Source: an uncultured Gemmatimonadota bacterium
Lineage (GTDB): Bacteria; Gemmatimonadota; Gemmatimonadetes; Gemmatimonadales; Gemmatimonadaceae
Reading direction: 5' to 3'
Assembly: GCA_946478895.1 (NCBI GenBank)
Contig: CAMLDY010000050.1
Location: 1 to 18,312 of the forward strand
DNA length: 18,312 bases
Notes under the pieces: model-generated
Database searches by the model: none
What the model was told of the DNA's origin: nothing
What the model saw: the letters and a program-made list of their open reading frames with translations, nothing else
Program-made: the position numbers and the translations under genes
Part shown: positions 8,518 through 16,656 of the stretch, piece after piece
Layout: each line of letters starts with the position of its first letter
How positions within the stretch are numbered: position 1 is the first letter of the stretch

Positions 8518-9387
8518 TCAGAGCTTACAAAGCCCGCCATAGGTTTCAGGCCTTCGATCGCGATAAAACTGCCAGACATTCCTGACCTCCCGAATCTTGT
8601 CCAGATCGAGGTCGGCAGTAATGAGCTCGTCTCGATCACGGGAAGCCTGGGCGAGGAACTGGCCGCGCGGATCGCAGAAGTAGCTCTGGCCATAGAACTC
8701 GCCGATGTTCCAGGGTTTCTCATAACCAACGCGATTGATCGCGCCGACAAAAAAAGCATTCGCAACCGCGTGCGCCGGCTGCTCCAGCTTCCACAAGTAC
8801 TCCGACAATCCCGCAACAGTCGCCGAGGGATTGAACACGATCTCCGCTCCATTCAGTCCCAGCTCGCGCGCGCCCTCTGGAAAGTGCCTGTCGTAGCAGA
8901 TGTACACCCCGATGTCGGCGTACTTGGTCTTGAATACTGGATAGCCAAGATTGCCGGGCTTGAAGTAGAACTTCTCCCAGAAGCCCGGCGCGGTGTGCGG
9001 AATGTGTGACTTCCTGTACTTGCCCAGGTAAGTCCCATCGGCGTCTATCACCGCGGCGGTGTTGTAGTAGACGCCGGTTTCCTCCTCCTCGTAGATCGGC
9101 ACCACGATTGCCATCGAGTATTTCTTCGCGACCTCCTGCATCAACCGGGTCGTCGGACCGTCGGGAATCTTCTCGGTTGCGTCGTACCACCTCGTGTTCT
9201 GCTCGGCGCAGAAGTAAGGGCCGGTGAAGATCTCCTGCATGCAAACGATCTGCACGCCCTGCCGGCCCGCGTCGTCGAGAAATTTCATGTGCTTCTCGAT
9301 GTTCGCTTCCCGAATCTTGTCCAGCGAATCATCCGCCGAGGCCGCGCTCGAGGCCTGAATGAGTCCACACTTGACGACGCGAGCCAT
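8518..9387 (-). CDS. Beta-ureidopropionase (N-carbamoyl-beta-alanine amidohydrolase), nitrilase superfamily
   Basis: This cytoplasmic hydrolase cleaves N-carbamoyl-beta-alanine (or N-carbamoyl-beta-aminoisobutyrate) to the beta-amino acid, CO2 and ammonia, the third step of reductive pyrimidine breakdown. The nitrilase catalytic triad is visible: E52 in CMQEIF, K126 in KYRKSHIPH and C164 in YICYDRHFPEGAR. The NPSATVAGLSEYLW and GAINRVGYE segments fit the N-carbamoyl amidase branch. The start is placed at ATG 9387 (MARVVKCGLIQ), 289 residues, because GGAG lies eight bases upstream; a longer frame to 9426 would run back into the permease gene. It is last in the operon, four bases after the NCS1 permease stop. 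N-carbamoylputrescine amidohydrolase is the main alternative, but the neighbours argue for pyrimidine catabolism. Confidence 0.9.
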   Translation of the reverse strand: MARVVKCGLIQASSAASADDSLDKIREANIEKHMKFLDDAGRQGVQIVCMQEIFTGPYFCAEQNTRWYDATEKIPDGPTTRLMQEVAKKYSMAIVVPIYEEEETGVYYNTAAVIDADGTYLGKYRKSHIPHTAPGFWEKFYFKPGNLGYPVFKTKYADIGVYICYDRHFPEGARELGLNGAEIVFNPSATVAGLSEYLWKLEQPAHAVANAFFVGAINRVGYEKPWNIGEFYGQSYFCDPRGQFLAQASRDRDELITADLDLDKIREVRNVWQFYRDRRPETYGGLCKL

Positions 9388-9391
9388 CCAG

Positions 9392-10924
9392 CTATCTCCG
9401 TGAAGGTGTCGGTTGCTCAGCGCCATCGCGGCGCATCAGCAGCAAGTAGATGACGAAGCTCACCGCGAAGGTCACGAACCACGCGTAAGAATAGAGGTGG
9501 TCGAAGAAATTCGGGTTGCTCACCGTGCCGCCCGGTGTAGTGATAGCGCGGACGAAGCCGGGTACGACTGGGGCAATCGACATCACCAGTGCCGTCATCG
9601 CGCGCGGATTGATACCGTTTGCGTACGTGTAGCGTCCGCGGAGTTTGAACAGATCGTCGACGGCGAGCCGCTGACGTCGCACGATCCAATAGTCCGCGAT
9701 CAGGATTCCGCCGAGCGCTCCCATGAGACTCGAGTACCCGAGCAGCCAGGTGAAGATGTACGCCGCCGCATCGGAGTAGAGCTTCCACGGCATCATCACG
9801 ATACCCAGCACGGCGGTGATCAGCCCGCCGGTGACATAGCTGATGCGCTTCGGGCTCAGATTCGAGAAGTCGTTGGAGGGTGAGACGACGTTTGCCGCCA
9901 TGTTGGTGGTAAGCTGTGCCGCCAGTACCACCAGCGCCGCAAAAATGATCACCGGGGCGCGACCGATCATGCCCACGAGCTCGACCGGATCCCACACCGC
10001 TCGGCCGAAGATCACGATCGTTGCGCTCGTCACTGCCACTCCGATAAAAGCAAACGCGGTCATCGTCGTCGGTAAACCGAGCGCCTGACCGAGCGCCTGG
10101 GAACGCTGGCTTTTCGCGTAGCGCGTGAAGTCGGGAATGTTGAGACTCAGCGTCGCCCAGTAACCGACGTTCGCGGTGAGCGCGGCCGGAAACAGCGCCC
10201 AGAATTCCCCGTGACCCTTTTGCAGTCGCTGCGACTCGCTGAGAATATTGCCGAGCCCGCCACCGTTTCTTATCGCCCACCATAGGAGCAGCGCGCCACC
10301 GGCAAGCAACAGCGGAGCTGACCAGCTCTCGAGAACTTTGATACCTTCGGTACCCTTGAGGATTATGACGACCTGGATCAGCCAGAAAACTGCGAAAGCG
10401 ATTGCGGTGCTTCCGGCGAGCTGCGCCCAGCCCGGCACCGCAGCCTTGAAGAGTGCGTCGAGGGCCAGCGCCCCGATCCACGTCTGAATTCCGAACCACC
10501 CACACGCGACGATCGCGCGCAGAATCGCGGCGATATTCGCTCCCCGCACGCCAAAGCTCGCGCGACACAGCACCGGAAACGAAATCCCGTACTTGGTCCC
10601 GGCGTGCGCGTTGAGGATCATCGGGATCAGCACGATGACGTTGCCGAGCAGAATCGTCACCATCGCCTGCCACCACGTCATCCCCTGCTCCATCAATCCG
10701 GAGGCGAGCGTGTAGGTGGTGATGACCACGCTCATCCCGATCCAGAGTGCGGCGATGTTGTAGGTGGACCACGTCCGGCGCGACGGATCAGTGGGCGCGA
10801 GGTCCGGATTCCAGAGCGGGCTCGCCGTTATGTCGTCGCCGCGCTGGGCAGCGTCAGGTGTGTACACCGCGCCGGCGGCGACCGTCGTCACGATGCGAGG
10901 CCGGCCGTTTTCCGCGGCAGCCAC
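9392..10924 (-). CDS. NCS1-family nucleobase/hydantoin:cation symporter
   Basis: This 510-residue inner-membrane protein with about twelve helices belongs to the nucleobase-cation-symport-1 family (Mhp1, PucI, uracil and allantoin permeases). Diagnostic segments are GTKYGISFPVLCRASFG (109-125), CGWFGIQTWIG (141-151) and a later NVGYWATLSLNIPDFTRYA. W143 and Q147 have the same spacing as the hydantoin-contacting Trp and Gln of Mhp1. In this operon it most likely imports uracil, thymine, dihydropyrimidines or hydantoins. The start is uncertain. GTG at 10924 has AGGAAGG nine or so bases upstream but overlaps the dihydropyrimidinase by 37 bp. GTG at 10891 would make a GTGA overlap with that gene's stop but has no Shine-Dalgarno sequence. 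Confidence 0.9.
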   Translation of the reverse strand: MAAAENGRPRIVTTVAAGAVYTPDAAQRGDDITASPLWNPDLAPTDPSRRTWSTYNIAALWIGMSVVITTYTLASGLMEQGMTWWQAMVTILLGNVIVLIPMILNAHAGTKYGISFPVLCRASFGVRGANIAAILRAIVACGWFGIQTWIGALALDALFKAAVPGWAQLAGSTAIAFAVFWLIQVVIILKGTEGIKVLESWSAPLLLAGGALLLWWAIRNGGGLGNILSESQRLQKGHGEFWALFPAALTANVGYWATLSLNIPDFTRYAKSQRSQALGQALGLPTTMTAFAFIGVAVTSATIVIFGRAVWDPVELVGMIGRAPVIIFAALVVLAAQLTTNMAANVVSPSNDFSNLSPKRISYVTGGLITAVLGIVMMPWKLYSDAAAYIFTWLLGYSSLMGALGGILIADYWIVRRQRLAVDDLFKLRGRYTYANGINPRAMTALVMSIAPVVPGFVRAITTPGGTVSNPNFFDHLYSYAWFVTFAVSFVIYLLLMRRDGAEQPTPSRR

Positions 10925-12282
10925 TGGCCCCGCCCTTCCTTGCCAACCACCTCGTAGTTGTCGACGATGACTTCCCCGCGCGACAGCGTCGTGCGCGCGA
11001 AGCCAGCCAGATCCCAGCCCTCGTACGGCGACCAGTCGGCGTTGGTCTCCATCTCGTCCGGATCCACCTTGTGCGTTTTGGTCGGGTGAATGATCGCGAT
11101 GTCGGCGTCGGCTCCGACCTGGATCGCGCCCTTGCGCGGATAGAGTCCCATGATCTTCGCCGGATTAGTGGAAAGCTTGGTGCACATCTCCTCGAGCGAC
11201 AGCTTGCCGTCCCGGACGCCACGGGTGTAGGTCAGCGGCATCAGAGTCTCCAGTCCCGGCATCCCCATCGGAATCTTGGTCCAGTCGCCGTTCCACATCG
11301 CCTTCTGCTCGCGGTCGAACGTACAGGTGTCGGTAGAGATCACCGAGACTTCCCCGCTCTTGAGGCCGCGCCACAGTCTTTGAACATCCTTCGGCTTCTT
11401 GAGCTGCGGACAGCACGCGTAGAGGTGGCCGTCCTCACGCTCGAACACCGAGTCATCCAGCACGAGGTACTGTACGCAGGTCTCGGCGAGCACCGGGACA
11501 CCGCGCGCCTGCGCCGCGCGAATAATGTCGGCGCCTTCCCCCGTCGACATGTGGACGATGTAGAGCTGGCCACCCGTCGCCTCGCACCACTGAACGGCGC
11601 GCTGTATGGCTTCGGCCTCGATGAAGTTCGGGCGCGTCATTGGGTGCAGCCGCGCGCCGTATTTCTGCATCATCTCGGGGGTGTGGTGCCGCGCGATCAG
11701 CTCGTCCAGGACCCGCGCCGACTCGGCGTGCACCAGCAGCATTGTGCCGTACTCTTTCATCTTTTCCAGGGTGCCGAACATCGCGCGGTCATCCGACTGC
11801 CAGCCCTCGGATTCATAGATCATGAATTCCTTGAATGTCGTGAAGCCGCGATCGACCATTCCCCTGATCTGATCCTTGTGCTCGTTCCAGCGGGTGATGC
11901 AGATGTGGAAGGTGTAATCGATCAGCGACTTTCCTTCCGCCTTCTTCATCCAGTTGTCCGCCGCCTGACCGAGCGACTCGCCGGCGTATGGAATCGCGAA
12001 GTCGATCAGCGTCGTCACGCCGCCGCGCGCGCCGGCACGCGTTCCCGTGCGATAGTCGTCCGCCGAGACAGTTCCACAGAACGGGAGCTCGAGGTGAACG
12101 TGCACATCGAGAACGCCAGGGATGACGTGGTGTCCCTTGGCGTCGATGATCTTGGTCGATTTGTCGCCATCGAGACTGGCGCCGAGCGCGGAGATCTTCT
12201 CGCCGCTGATTCCGACGTCGCCGACAAAAGTGCCGGCTGGTGTGACGACGTTGCCGCCCTTGATGATCCGGTCGAATGCCAA
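10888..12282 (-). CDS. Dihydropyrimidinase / D-hydantoinase
   Basis: This 464-residue cytoplasmic amidohydrolase opens the ring of 5,6-dihydrouracil or dihydrothymine to the N-carbamoyl beta-amino acid. The binuclear metal site is complete: H61 and H63 in DVHVHLELPF, the carbamylatable K151 in FKEFMIYESEG, H185 in VHAESA, H244 in VHMSTGEG and D318 in ISTDTCTF. Length and the C-terminal GLYPRKGAIQVGADADIAII segment fit the HydA/dihydropyrimidinase family. The start is a TTG at 12282, chosen because GGAGGAG lies seven bases upstream and the protein then begins MAFDRIIKGGNVV as expected. The open frame extends further upstream but overlaps the aminotransferase end. It follows the aminotransferase by 22 bp. 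Hydantoinase activity on other cyclic ureides cannot be excluded. Confidence 0.93.
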   Translation of the reverse strand: MAFDRIIKGGNVVTPAGTFVGDVGISGEKISALGASLDGDKSTKIIDAKGHHVIPGVLDVHVHLELPFCGTVSADDYRTGTRAGARGGVTTLIDFAIPYAGESLGQAADNWMKKAEGKSLIDYTFHICITRWNEHKDQIRGMVDRGFTTFKEFMIYESEGWQSDDRAMFGTLEKMKEYGTMLLVHAESARVLDELIARHHTPEMMQKYGARLHPMTRPNFIEAEAIQRAVQWCEATGGQLYIVHMSTGEGADIIRAAQARGVPVLAETCVQYLVLDDSVFEREDGHLYACCPQLKKPKDVQRLWRGLKSGEVSVISTDTCTFDREQKAMWNGDWTKIPMGMPGLETLMPLTYTRGVRDGKLSLEEMCTKLSTNPAKIMGLYPRKGAIQVGADADIAIIHPTKTHKVDPDEMETNADWSPYEGWDLAGFARTTLSRGEVIVDNYEVVGKEGRGQWLPRKTAGLAS

Positions 12283-12304
12283 CGGCCTGCTCCTCCGGTT
12301 GACT

Positions 12305-13711
12305 CTAGTTCGCTGCCGCCGCCAGCGCGCGGTCGAGCACGTCGATGGCGAAGTCCGCATCGGCGGCGGTGATGCACATCGGGGGCTTGATTCGAAGCAC
12401 GTTGCCGTCGAGCCCGCCCTTGCCAACCAGCACACCCATCTCACGCGCGGCTTCGAGGACGGCGAGAGTTTCCTTCTTTGCCGGCTCCTTAGTGCTCCGA
12501 TCTCGTACGAGCTCGACGCCGAGCATCAGTCCCATCCCGCGCACGTCACCGATCAGCTGATGCTGCTTCGCCAGCGCGCTCAACCCATCCTTGAAACGCT
12601 TTCCGACGACGCGAGAATTCTCCTGGAGGCCCTCCTCGTCGATGACGTCGATCACCGCGAGACCGGCCGCCATGCATACCGGATTTCCGCCGAAGGTATT
12701 GAAGTGGATCCGCTGCGTCAGAGCCTCGGCGATCTCCATGCGCGTGGTTACCGCGCCGAGCGGGACGCCGTTGCCGATGCCTTTGGCCATGGTGATGAAA
12801 TCAGGGATGACGTCGAAGTTCTCGAATCCCCAGTAGTGCTCACCGGTCCGACCGAAGCCCGTCTGCACCTCGTCGGCGATGCACAGTCCACCGTGATCGC
12901 GGGCGATCCGATACGCCTCGCCCAGATAGTTCTTCGCGCCGTGCGTCGCCCCTCCAACTCCCTGAATTGGCTCGGCAATGAATGCCGCGATCTTTCCCGG
13001 TGTGGAGTAGCGGATGATGCCGAGGATGTCCTGCGCACTCTTCGTCGCGATCTCTTCCGGAGTGCCCGAGAACGGGCTGCGATAAGGATCCGGGGAGATG
13101 GCGTGGTGAATTCCGACCGAGCCCGGTATCGGATACTTCCAGGTATTGTGCGAAGTGAGTCCCATCGAGCTCGGCGAGCCGCCGTGGTAGCCATTGCGCA
13201 CCGCGATGACGTCTGTGTTGCCCGTGTAAAGCCGCGCCATCGTCACCGCGAGATCGTTCGCCTCGCTGCCATCGTTCACGAAGTAGGTGACGTCGAGTCC
13301 CTTCGGCATCTTCGACGCGAGCTTTTTCGCCAACAGTGCGAAATTCGGGTGCAGATAGATCGTCGTGGTGTGCTGGAGGGTCTCGGTCTGGCGCTCGATC
13401 GCCGCGACGACTTTTGGATGGCAGTGGCCGCACGAGATCGTCACGATCCCAGCGAACAAGTCGAGGTAGCGCTTGCCCGTCTCGTCGAACAGCCACTGCA
13501 TGTGCCCCTCGACTATCAGCAGCGGCTCGCCGTAAAGAGTGAAGATCGCCGGATTGGTGTATTTCCGACGCATGGCGATGATCTCATCGCGGGACGGACC
13601 CGTGTAGGGGCGAGCGATGTGATCGGTCGGCGGCATCGGCATCGGTTTACGCGAAGTGCCCGATTGCTTCCCTGTATGGCGCGGCGGCACCGAGGTCTGG
13701 ATACCGGTCAT
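12305..13711 (-). CDS. Class III aminotransferase, AGXT2 / beta-alanine (beta-aminoisobutyrate) transaminase type
   Basis: This 468-residue PLP enzyme should transfer the amino group of beta-alanine or beta-aminoisobutyrate to pyruvate or glyoxylate, giving malonate semialdehyde or methylmalonate semialdehyde. PLP-binding residues are seen as VNDGSEAND (145-153), D280 in IADEVQTGFGR and the Schiff-base K310 in ITMAKGIGNGVPLGA. The sequence NPAIFTLYGEPLLIVEGHMQ near the N-terminus is typical of mitochondrial AGXT2-like enzymes. The ATG at 13711 overlaps the TGA of the PreA-like gene (ATGA, 13708-13711), which sets the start and suggests translational coupling. The open frame reaches 14290 but the extra part is the wrong frame of the upstream gene. 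Alanine-glyoxylate activity is an alternative; the operon favours beta-amino acids. Confidence 0.9.
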   Translation of the reverse strand: MTGIQTSVPPRHTGKQSGTSRKPMPMPPTDHIARPYTGPSRDEIIAMRRKYTNPAIFTLYGEPLLIVEGHMQWLFDETGKRYLDLFAGIVTISCGHCHPKVVAAIERQTETLQHTTTIYLHPNFALLAKKLASKMPKGLDVTYFVNDGSEANDLAVTMARLYTGNTDVIAVRNGYHGGSPSSMGLTSHNTWKYPIPGSVGIHHAISPDPYRSPFSGTPEEIATKSAQDILGIIRYSTPGKIAAFIAEPIQGVGGATHGAKNYLGEAYRIARDHGGLCIADEVQTGFGRTGEHYWGFENFDVIPDFITMAKGIGNGVPLGAVTTRMEIAEALTQRIHFNTFGGNPVCMAAGLAVIDVIDEEGLQENSRVVGKRFKDGLSALAKQHQLIGDVRGMGLMLGVELVRDRSTKEPAKKETLAVLEAAREMGVLVGKGGLDGNVLRIKPPMCITAADADFAIDVLDRALAAAAN

Positions 13712-14853
13712 GCAGTCGCCCTGGCCGTCGTCTCGGGCTGCGGCGCTGCGTAGCCCTCGACGTTCTCGTATCCCGAATGGTAGTCCGCCGAGTCTGGCCG
13801 ACGAATGTCGGACTGCAACACGATCCGGTCGCGCCGAATCCCCCGGAAATCCTCGACGCGTGTCCAGCCGTCCTTCGCGTGCTCCTCGAGGAACCGGTCG
13901 AGACCGGAAATGAGTCGCCTGATGACGTTGGGACCGATCGCCTGATCGAGCATTGCCGCGGTGCAGACCTGAACCGTCCCGCAACCGAGCAGAAAATACG
14001 AGAGAGCCTGGTTGAAGTCGGAGATGCCGCCAATTCCGGAGAAGCTGCGATCCGGAAACGCCTTCGTCAGCTGCGCCATCTTGGCGAGAGACAGCGGCAA
14101 TATCGCCGGGCCTCCGAGCCCGCCGCTCGAGACCAGCCCATCGACGTTGATCTCGAACTCGAGCGTCTCCGGATCGATCAACGGAATTGATGGAAAAGTA
14201 TTCGACGAGACGATCGCATCCGCGCCGCCGCGGAAGCACGCCGCGGCTTCGACAACGATGTCTGCCGTAGCTGGTGTCAGCTTGGTCCACACGGGAACCT
14301 TGGCGACTTCCTTCACCGCTTCAGTCACGACGGAGCACAGCCCCTGGTCCTTGCCGATGTTGGACCCCATGTCGCGCCGGTCCATGTGCGGACACGAGAA
14401 GTTGAGCTCGAGTCCGTCGGCGCCTTCACCCTGAACGGTTTGCGCGAGCTCCTGCCAGTGACGCAGCTCCTTGTCGTTACCCGATCCAGCCATGATCGAC
14501 GCGATCAATACCTTGTTCGGGAACGCCTCCTTGATGCGCCTGATGCGCGGTGCCCACCATTCCAGCGTTTTGTCTGAGATCAGCTCCCAGTTCCACGACG
14601 AGTGCAGCGCGGCGCCCGGACGTTTCTTCATCGAGACGTTGGCGTCGTCCGGAGTGGTGCGCATGAACTTGGCTTTCGCGCCGTAAACGTTGACGACGGG
14701 GTGCAATCCAATGGTCTTCGTCACCACCCCGCCCCACCCCGACTCGAACGCGCGCATGATGTTCGATTCCGACTCCGTCGGCGGCGCCGAGGAAAGCAGG
14801 AATGGATTCTCGAACTGAATCCCTGTAAACACCACCGATCTATCGACAGTCAT
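13708..14853 (-). CDS. PreA-like dihydropyrimidine dehydrogenase catalytic subunit (no ferredoxin domain)
   Basis: This 381-residue FMN barrel protein of the dihydroorotate/dihydropyrimidine dehydrogenase superfamily should interconvert uracil or thymine and the 5,6-dihydro form. Supporting segments are NPFLLSSAPPTES near the N-terminus, the active-site strand LELNFSCPHMDRRDMGSNIG (from residue ~148), SSNTFPSIP and the FMN phosphate loop FSGIGGISDF followed by GCGTVQVCTAAM. E. coli PreA carries a C-terminal ferredoxin-like domain with two 4Fe-4S clusters. Here the C-terminal tail is short (ending PQPETTARATA) and has no cysteine clusters, and the next gene starts immediately. No PreT-like flavoprotein is present. 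Its electron partner is therefore unknown. ATG 14853 is preceded by GGAGG five bases upstream. Confidence 0.85.
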   Translation of the reverse strand: MTVDRSVVFTGIQFENPFLLSSAPPTESESNIMRAFESGWGGVVTKTIGLHPVVNVYGAKAKFMRTTPDDANVSMKKRPGAALHSSWNWELISDKTLEWWAPRIRRIKEAFPNKVLIASIMAGSGNDKELRHWQELAQTVQGEGADGLELNFSCPHMDRRDMGSNIGKDQGLCSVVTEAVKEVAKVPVWTKLTPATADIVVEAAACFRGGADAIVSSNTFPSIPLIDPETLEFEINVDGLVSSGGLGGPAILPLSLAKMAQLTKAFPDRSFSGIGGISDFNQALSYFLLGCGTVQVCTAAMLDQAIGPNVIRRLISGLDRFLEEHAKDGWTRVEDFRGIRRDRIVLQSDIRRPDSADYHSGYENVEGYAAPQPETTARATA

Positions 14854-14940
14854 TGTACCTCCGATGTTGACGACCGCGGTCAGATTCGCTGCTCACCGGT
14901 CGCTAGCTCCCTGCCCCATGCCCCAAGCAGCAGGCTGCCC
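14854..14940 (-). other. Intercistronic spacer inside the pyrimidine operon
   Basis: This 87-bp gap separates the semialdehyde dehydrogenase stop from the PreA-like start and is the largest gap in the operon. It holds the GGAGG of the downstream gene. There is no convincing terminator or promoter, so the six genes can be read as one transcript. Confidence 0.5.
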
Positions 14941-16395
14941 TCATGACATCCAGTTCGTTCCCGCTTCCTTGTTCCACTTGGTGGTCATCTTCTTCGACTG
15001 CGTCCAGAACTCGATCGAGCCGCGGCCGGTGATGTCGCCGACGCCGAAGCGCGACTCGTTCCAGCCGCCGAAGGAGAAGGGCTCGCGCGGCACCGGCACG
15101 CCGACGTTGACGCCGACCATTCCGGCGCTCGCGCGCTCCATCACGTAGCGCGCAGTGCCGCCGCTCTCGGTGAACACCGACGCCGCATTTCCGTAAGGAG
15201 ATGCGTTCTCGATGCTGAGGGCCTCGTCGACATCCTTAGCGCGGATGATGACGAGTACGGGCCCGAAGACTTCCTCCTGCGCGATCCGCATGTCGGGGGT
15301 GACGTGGTCGATAATCGTCGGGCCGATGAAATAGCCATTCTCTTTCCCCTTCACCACTGCCTTGCGGCCATCGACCAGCACCTTCGCTCCTGCAGCTTCC
15401 GCCTCGGTGATGTACCGCTCGATCCGTTCCTTCGACGCCTGCGAGATCACCGGACCGACGTCGCGTCCAGGCACGATACCTTTCGCGTGCTCGATCATCC
15501 GCTCGATGATGTGGTCGGTCTTCGAGACTGCGACCATTACCGACGCCGCCATGCACCGCTGGCCCGCGCAGCCCGACATCGAGGCGACGACGTTGCTCGA
15601 CGTCATCTCTTTTTCCGCGTCGGGCATCACGATCAGATGATTCTTGGCGCCACCGAGCGCGAGACATCGTTTCAGGGTCGCGGTGGATCGGCGATAGACT
15701 ACCTTCGCAATCTTGGTCGAACCCACGAAGCTGATCGCCGCGATCCCGGGGTGATCGCAAATCGCTTCGACAGCTTCCTTACCGCCGTTCACGATCTGGA
15801 GGACGCCCTCAGGCAAGCCTGCTTCCGTCAGGAGCTCCGCGATGCGACCGGCGCTCAGCGGAACGAGCTCCGACGGCTTGAGGATCATGCAGTTGCCGAG
15901 TGCGATCGCGTTGGGAATCGACCAGTTCGGCACCATGTTCGGAAAATTGAACGGAGTGATAGCGGCAACGACCCCGAGAGGATAGCGCTCGATTCGGCAC
16001 TCGACCCCGCGACTCACCTCCAGGATCTCGCCCGCCGCTATCTGCGGCAGCGAGCAAGCGAACTCGCAGAGCTCCGCGGATTTCAGCACTTCGGCGCGGG
16101 CCTCCGACGCAACCTTGCCGTTTTCCTCGGTCACCAGCGCCGCGAGGTCGTCGATGTTTTTCTCGAGCAGCGTCTTGTAACGGTAGAAGACCTGCACGCG
16201 CTCCTTGATCGGCAGCGCCGACCAGCCCGGAAAGGCGCGGCGCGCGCTCGCTACCGCGCCGTCGACATCGTCCTGCGTGGATAGCGGGACCCGCGAGATG
16301 ACGCTTCCATCGCTTGGGTTGTGGACCTCGAGGAAGGACCGATCGCTGCCGACGAAGGCGCCGTCCACGTAGTTCCGAACTTCCGGGTACTTCAT
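14941..16395 (-). CDS. mmsA: CoA-acylating methylmalonate/malonate-semialdehyde dehydrogenase
   Basis: This 484-residue ALDH-superfamily enzyme oxidises malonate semialdehyde or methylmalonate semialdehyde, with decarboxylation and CoA transfer, to acetyl-CoA or propionyl-CoA using NAD. The catalytic cysteine is C281 in GCAGQRCMAAS. The region that holds the general-base glutamate in ordinary aldehyde dehydrogenases reads ALGGAKNH here, the change known for the CoA-dependent MMSDH branch. ITPFNFPNMVPNW (146-158), ISFVGST (221-227) and the PVPREPFSFGGWNESRFG end are also typical. ATG 16395 has GGGGGAGGGG directly upstream, which fixes the start; the frame continues to 16755 but without family similarity. 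It is the first gene of the pyrimidine operon and would perform its last step. The same enzyme can serve valine and myo-inositol breakdown. Confidence 0.93.
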   Translation of the reverse strand: MKYPEVRNYVDGAFVGSDRSFLEVHNPSDGSVISRVPLSTQDDVDGAVASARRAFPGWSALPIKERVQVFYRYKTLLEKNIDDLAALVTEENGKVASEARAEVLKSAELCEFACSLPQIAAGEILEVSRGVECRIERYPLGVVAAITPFNFPNMVPNWSIPNAIALGNCMILKPSELVPLSAGRIAELLTEAGLPEGVLQIVNGGKEAVEAICDHPGIAAISFVGSTKIAKVVYRRSTATLKRCLALGGAKNHLIVMPDAEKEMTSSNVVASMSGCAGQRCMAASVMVAVSKTDHIIERMIEHAKGIVPGRDVGPVISQASKERIERYITEAEAAGAKVLVDGRKAVVKGKENGYFIGPTIIDHVTPDMRIAQEEVFGPVLVIIRAKDVDEALSIENASPYGNAASVFTESGGTARYVMERASAGMVGVNVGVPVPREPFSFGGWNESRFGVGDITGRGSIEFWTQSKKMTTKWNKEAGTNWMS

Positions 16396-16656
16396 CACCC
16401 CTCCCCCAGGCTCGCCGGCGCGTAGTACGCGACGGAAATCCCTCGTCCGGAAGGACGAGGGACTGAAGAGCTCTACTCTGTATGCTGCGAAGATGCGGCC
16501 GGGGCGTGGGACTCGCAAGCTCTGGTAATTCGGCAACTTAGCCCCCATGCCTGGGGTCTGCCTCAGCTCAGCGGGAGGGGCCGGCTTTCGAGTCTTGGGA
16601 TACACCACGCTGCCGGAGTCCTTGAAAGGATTGGCGGCACGAAGCATGATGCTCTG
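16396..16656. promoter_or_regulatory. Divergent intergenic region upstream of the pyrimidine operon
   Basis: This 261-bp stretch lies between mmsA on the minus strand and a small membrane protein gene on the plus strand, so promoters of both should be here. I see no confident -35/-10 pair in either direction. It contains a perfect 10-bp stem hairpin (16439-16462) and a weaker CCCCA-TGCC-TGGGG hairpin near 16545-16558. No coding region is convincing in it. Confidence 0.45.
16439..16462. promoter_or_regulatory. Perfect 10-bp hairpin/palindrome in the operon leader
   Basis: TCCCTCGTCC (16439-16448) and GGACGAGGGA (16453-16462) pair completely around a GGAA tetraloop (TTCC on the minus strand). 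It lies 44-67 bases upstream of the mmsA ATG. It could be an operator for a dimeric repressor or a structure in the mRNA leader. There is no T-run after it in either direction, so it is not a terminator. Confidence 0.45.

Noticed and set aside
10747..12372. 541-codon plus-strand open frame
   Set aside because: Antisense shadow of the dihydropyrimidinase, which has a complete metal site and a good ribosome binding site.
13640..13760. Frameshift hiding a ferredoxin domain after the PreA-like gene
   Set aside because: No CxxCxxC-type pattern appears in the other frames here, and the next gene begins with a clean ATGA overlap, so the domain is really absent locally.
13712..14290. N-terminal extension of the aminotransferase frame to 661 residues
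   Set aside because: The extra part is the wrong frame of the PreA-like gene; the ATG at 13711 overlapping its stop is the natural start.
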